Assembly (NCBI GenBank): GCA_030605745.1
Contig: JAUWHT010000287.1
Span: 1-14,973 of the forward strand
Direction of reading: 5' to 3'
DNA from: Pirellulales bacterium
GTDB taxonomy: Bacteria; Planctomycetota; Planctomycetia; Pirellulales; Thermoguttaceae
Length of the DNA: 14,973 nt
The notes beneath the pieces were generated by a model, which was given only the letters and a program-made list of their open reading frames with translations, was not told the origin of the DNA and searched no databases. A program made the translations under genes and the position numbers. Shown piece after piece: positions 14,201 to 14,973 of this stretch (positions are counted from its first letter, which is position 1; each line of letters opens with the position of its first letter).

Positions 14201-14467
14201 CCGCGGCCGGTCGAGCTTCGGATCGCGCACGTGTTCGGCCAATTGTGCCAGCATCTCGGCGTCCGTTGCGGCTTCGGCCAGTCGCAAGAGCACGCGATCG
14301 AGTATCTCGCCGGCCGCCTTGCGGGTAAACGTGGCGGCCAGGATGCTCTCGAGCGGCTCGCCGGCCGACGCCAGACCGATAAACCGATTGCTCAACTGGA
14401 ACGTCTTGCCCGTCCCGGCCGAGGCCCGAATTACCACATGCGGAAATCGGCGTCGCGTCGCACTCAT
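11270..14467 (-). CDS. AddA/RecB-like helicase-nuclease (UvrD superfamily)
   Basis: A 1065-residue SF1 helicase fused to a RecB-type nuclease, expected to process double-strand DNA ends for recombination. Helicase motifs in order: Walker A ASAGTGKT (15-22), motif Ia ATFTRKAA (45-52), TLDSFF (108-113), Walker B LLLDEFQDTS (352-361), motif III VGDVKQAIYGWRGG (387-400), motif IV LNHSRRSSQVV (420-430), motif V VMTVHQAKGLQFD (672-684), motif VI LYVSLTRA (751-758). The C-terminal PD-(D/E)XK nuclease retains H880 (GTLMHAWF), D983 (GTIDRLV), D1001 and K1003 (DYKT), and the QLEAY motif (1025-1029), so both activities should be intact. It is somewhat short for AddA (about 1200). The usual partner, AddB/RexB or RecC, is not in the window. 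The ATG at 14467 has no SD; heptamers start 15 bp upstream. Confidence 0.93.
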   Translation of the reverse strand: MSATRRRFPHVVIRASAGTGKTFQLSNRFIGLASAGEPLESILAATFTRKAAGEILDRVLLRLAEAATDAEMLAQLAEHVRDPKLDRPRCLGILREMVRQLHRLRVGTLDSFFIQVARSFGLELGLPPGWQIVDEIVDAGLRAEAIRAVLQDESTGDVVKLMNLLSKGEAARSVGHQIAYLVDELYEIYMEAPVAAWQSLPRPKQLAPAELQGAMEALAEVEITDGKRFENARDRDLENARNEAWEVFIATGLAGKIVDGTELFYGKPIPSGLVAAYEPIVQHSKAVLLGRIANQTEATRRLLERFDEAYRRLKIARRALRFEDITRLLGTAEVSERIDEVVYRLDARISHLLLDEFQDTSPLQWRVLRPFARRVVGAGGRQSFFCVGDVKQAIYGWRGGVAEIFEALDDELTHLEPRSLNHSRRSSQVVIDMVNRIFEGIASKAVLQRHTAAAASWSERFQQHTTAQAHLPGYCRMLVAPQAGEDEEQDVVTLKFAADEIATVHRRAPGRTIGVLVRKNATVARLIYELRRGGVDASEEGGNPLGDSPAVQLVLSLLRLADHPGDTAARFHVANSPLAEHVGLTRHDDAASAGRLAQDIRRRLISDGYGPTLYGWAEKLAAACDRRDLDRLVQLVEMAYGYQPGATMRTDDFVTLVSRQRVEDPTAADVRVMTVHQAKGLQFDMVVLPELDVGLSGQAPQMVVGRPKPTAEVQQVCRYVSKDLRRLLPEKFQQIFEAHQRRVVEESLCVLYVSLTRAVHSLQMIVAPSKVNEKTIPCTFAGLLRAALSDGRPAGPGAVLYEHGNADWFRAKVAEKPAAVPVPEAPGEPLTVRLAEAPTRPTRGLDRRSPSQLEGGDRVNLASRLRLDTAKALDRGTLMHAWFEQIEWLEDGQPDDEALQQAADSLATACLDVPELIGQFRAALEKPAIRAALSRATYEWPADDALQCAVHAGPHLSNPRWEVWRERPFAVRDDDAILNGTIDRLVVLYDGRQPVGADVLDYKTDNVPADDLQAIEARVDEYRPQLEAYRRAAARLLGLDRAQISARLAFVEPGVVRALNDRARF

Positions 14468-14481
14468 TGCTCGATAAGGAC

Positions 14482-14517
14482 TTAGGGATTGGGAATTGGG
14501 GATTAGGCTGTTAGGCT
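14482..14517. repeat. Heptamer tandem repeat upstream of the helicase-nuclease gene
   Basis: Units TTAGGGA, TTGGGAA, TTGGGGA, TTAGGCT run in phase, then one extra base and another TTAGGCT. The tract is 15 to 50 bp upstream of the helicase ATG. A further heptamer pair lies at the other end of the same 105-bp spacer. Confidence 0.7.
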
Positions 14518-14559
14518 ATTAGTACGACTGTATGACTTTGGCGGGCGAACGATCTCAGA

Positions 14560-14573
14560 TGACCCCTGACCCC
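14560..14573. repeat. Heptamer pair at the end of the UbiD-family gene
   Basis: TGACCCC twice without error; the last base belongs to the TAG stop codon of the UbiD-family gene. Two units alone are weak evidence, but the unit length matches the other tracts and the pair sits in the same spacer as 14482-14517. Confidence 0.55.
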
Positions 14574-14973
14574 TAAAACACCCCGTGCAATGGGCCACCG
14601 CGGGTGGCCAGAGCGTCGATCCGCCGGGTTGCCTCGGGATCTTCCACCAGCGGCGGGGCGTGGTGCGGCTTGCTCCGGGCGTCGATTACCAGTGACCCGA
14701 AACAGCCCCAGTGCTTCTCCAATATGAACGACTCGATCCCAAAAATGTCCGACGCCGGGTTGCTGCGGGTAAACGTCGTCCAAAGAAAATTGTCCAGCGT
14801 CCGGGTGGCGAACTGGCCGTCGTCGACCACCACCACCAGCGGAAAACCGTTGATCGCGTCGTTACGCCGGTAGCCGGCACAAAACCGCCCAATGACTGGG
14901 TCCACCCCGTCGCCGCCCGCGTCAAACGCCGGCCCTCCGACCACCAGGATGCCCGGCAGAAACACCCGGGCGC
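14573..14973 (-). CDS. UbiD-family decarboxylase, C-terminal part only
   Basis: The last 132 residues and stop of a gene that enters from the right edge. The segment VVVVDDGQFATRTLDNFLWTTFTRSNPASDIFGI, followed by HWGCFGSLVIDARSKPHHAPPLVEDPEATRRIDAL, is characteristic of the C-terminal domain of UbiD-type (de)carboxylases, which use prenylated FMN to decarboxylate aromatic or alpha,beta-unsaturated acids. The catalytic E(D)...R region and the cofactor site would lie further upstream and cannot be checked. In-frame GTG at 14965 is not the start; the frame stays open to the edge. The stop TAG overlaps a heptamer repeat. Whether it serves ubiquinone/menaquinone synthesis (UbiD, MqnP-like use) or another acid is not decidable from this fragment. 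Confidence 0.88.
   Translation of the reverse strand, partial: ARVFLPGILVVGGPAFDAGGDGVDPVIGRFCAGYRRNDAINGFPLVVVVDDGQFATRTLDNFLWTTFTRSNPASDIFGIESFILEKHWGCFGSLVIDARSKPHHAPPLVEDPEATRRIDALATRGGPLHGVF

Overview
The window is about 15 kb of GC-rich bacterial chromosome, best read as Planctomycetota, probably near Pirellulales. This is inference from protein style: a Tat-exported Gfo/Idh/MocA oxidoreductase with an SRREFLK signal, paired molybdate-type binding lipoproteins, gene spacers packed with small repeats, and several genes without a Shine-Dalgarno (SD) sequence. No plasmid, phage or CRISPR gene is visible, and no complete transposon.

Layout. From 1 to 2118 on the minus strand lie two tandem binding lipoproteins (the second cut by the left edge and joined to the first by a TGATG stop/start overlap), a small Pro/Glu-rich lipoprotein and a SAM-dependent methyltransferase. 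From 2268 to 8662, also minus, is the translation cluster thrS-infC-rpmI-rplT-pheS-pheT, read right to left. Predicted promoters stand before thrS and infC. Plus-strand genes are a tRNA-Val(GAC) at 8980-9054 and the oxidoreductase at 9118-10509. From 10653 to the right edge the minus strand resumes with a YqeG-type HAD phosphatase, an AddA/RecB-like helicase-nuclease and the 3' end of a UbiD-family decarboxylase.

The genes are mostly ordinary; the spacers are not. Four classes of repeat fill them: (1) heptamer tandem repeats near the starts of several minus-strand genes, in pheT and yqeG occupying the place where an SD would be; (2) REP-like hairpins with a CTTG loop whose stems covary between copies; (3) a second REP-like family, CGCGACC-GGT-GGTCGCG, clustered between the convergent oxidoreductase and yqeG genes; (4) two copies of a 121-122 bp hairpin-bearing element, about 7.8 kb apart.

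Gene-level oddities are a ThrRS without its TGS domain, a PheRS beta subunit without the N-terminal OB-fold tRNA-binding domain, and C instead of U at position 33 of the tRNA. I found no clear new multi-gene system; the repeat landscape and the two trimmed synthetases are the best leads. All alignments and pairings were made by eye.
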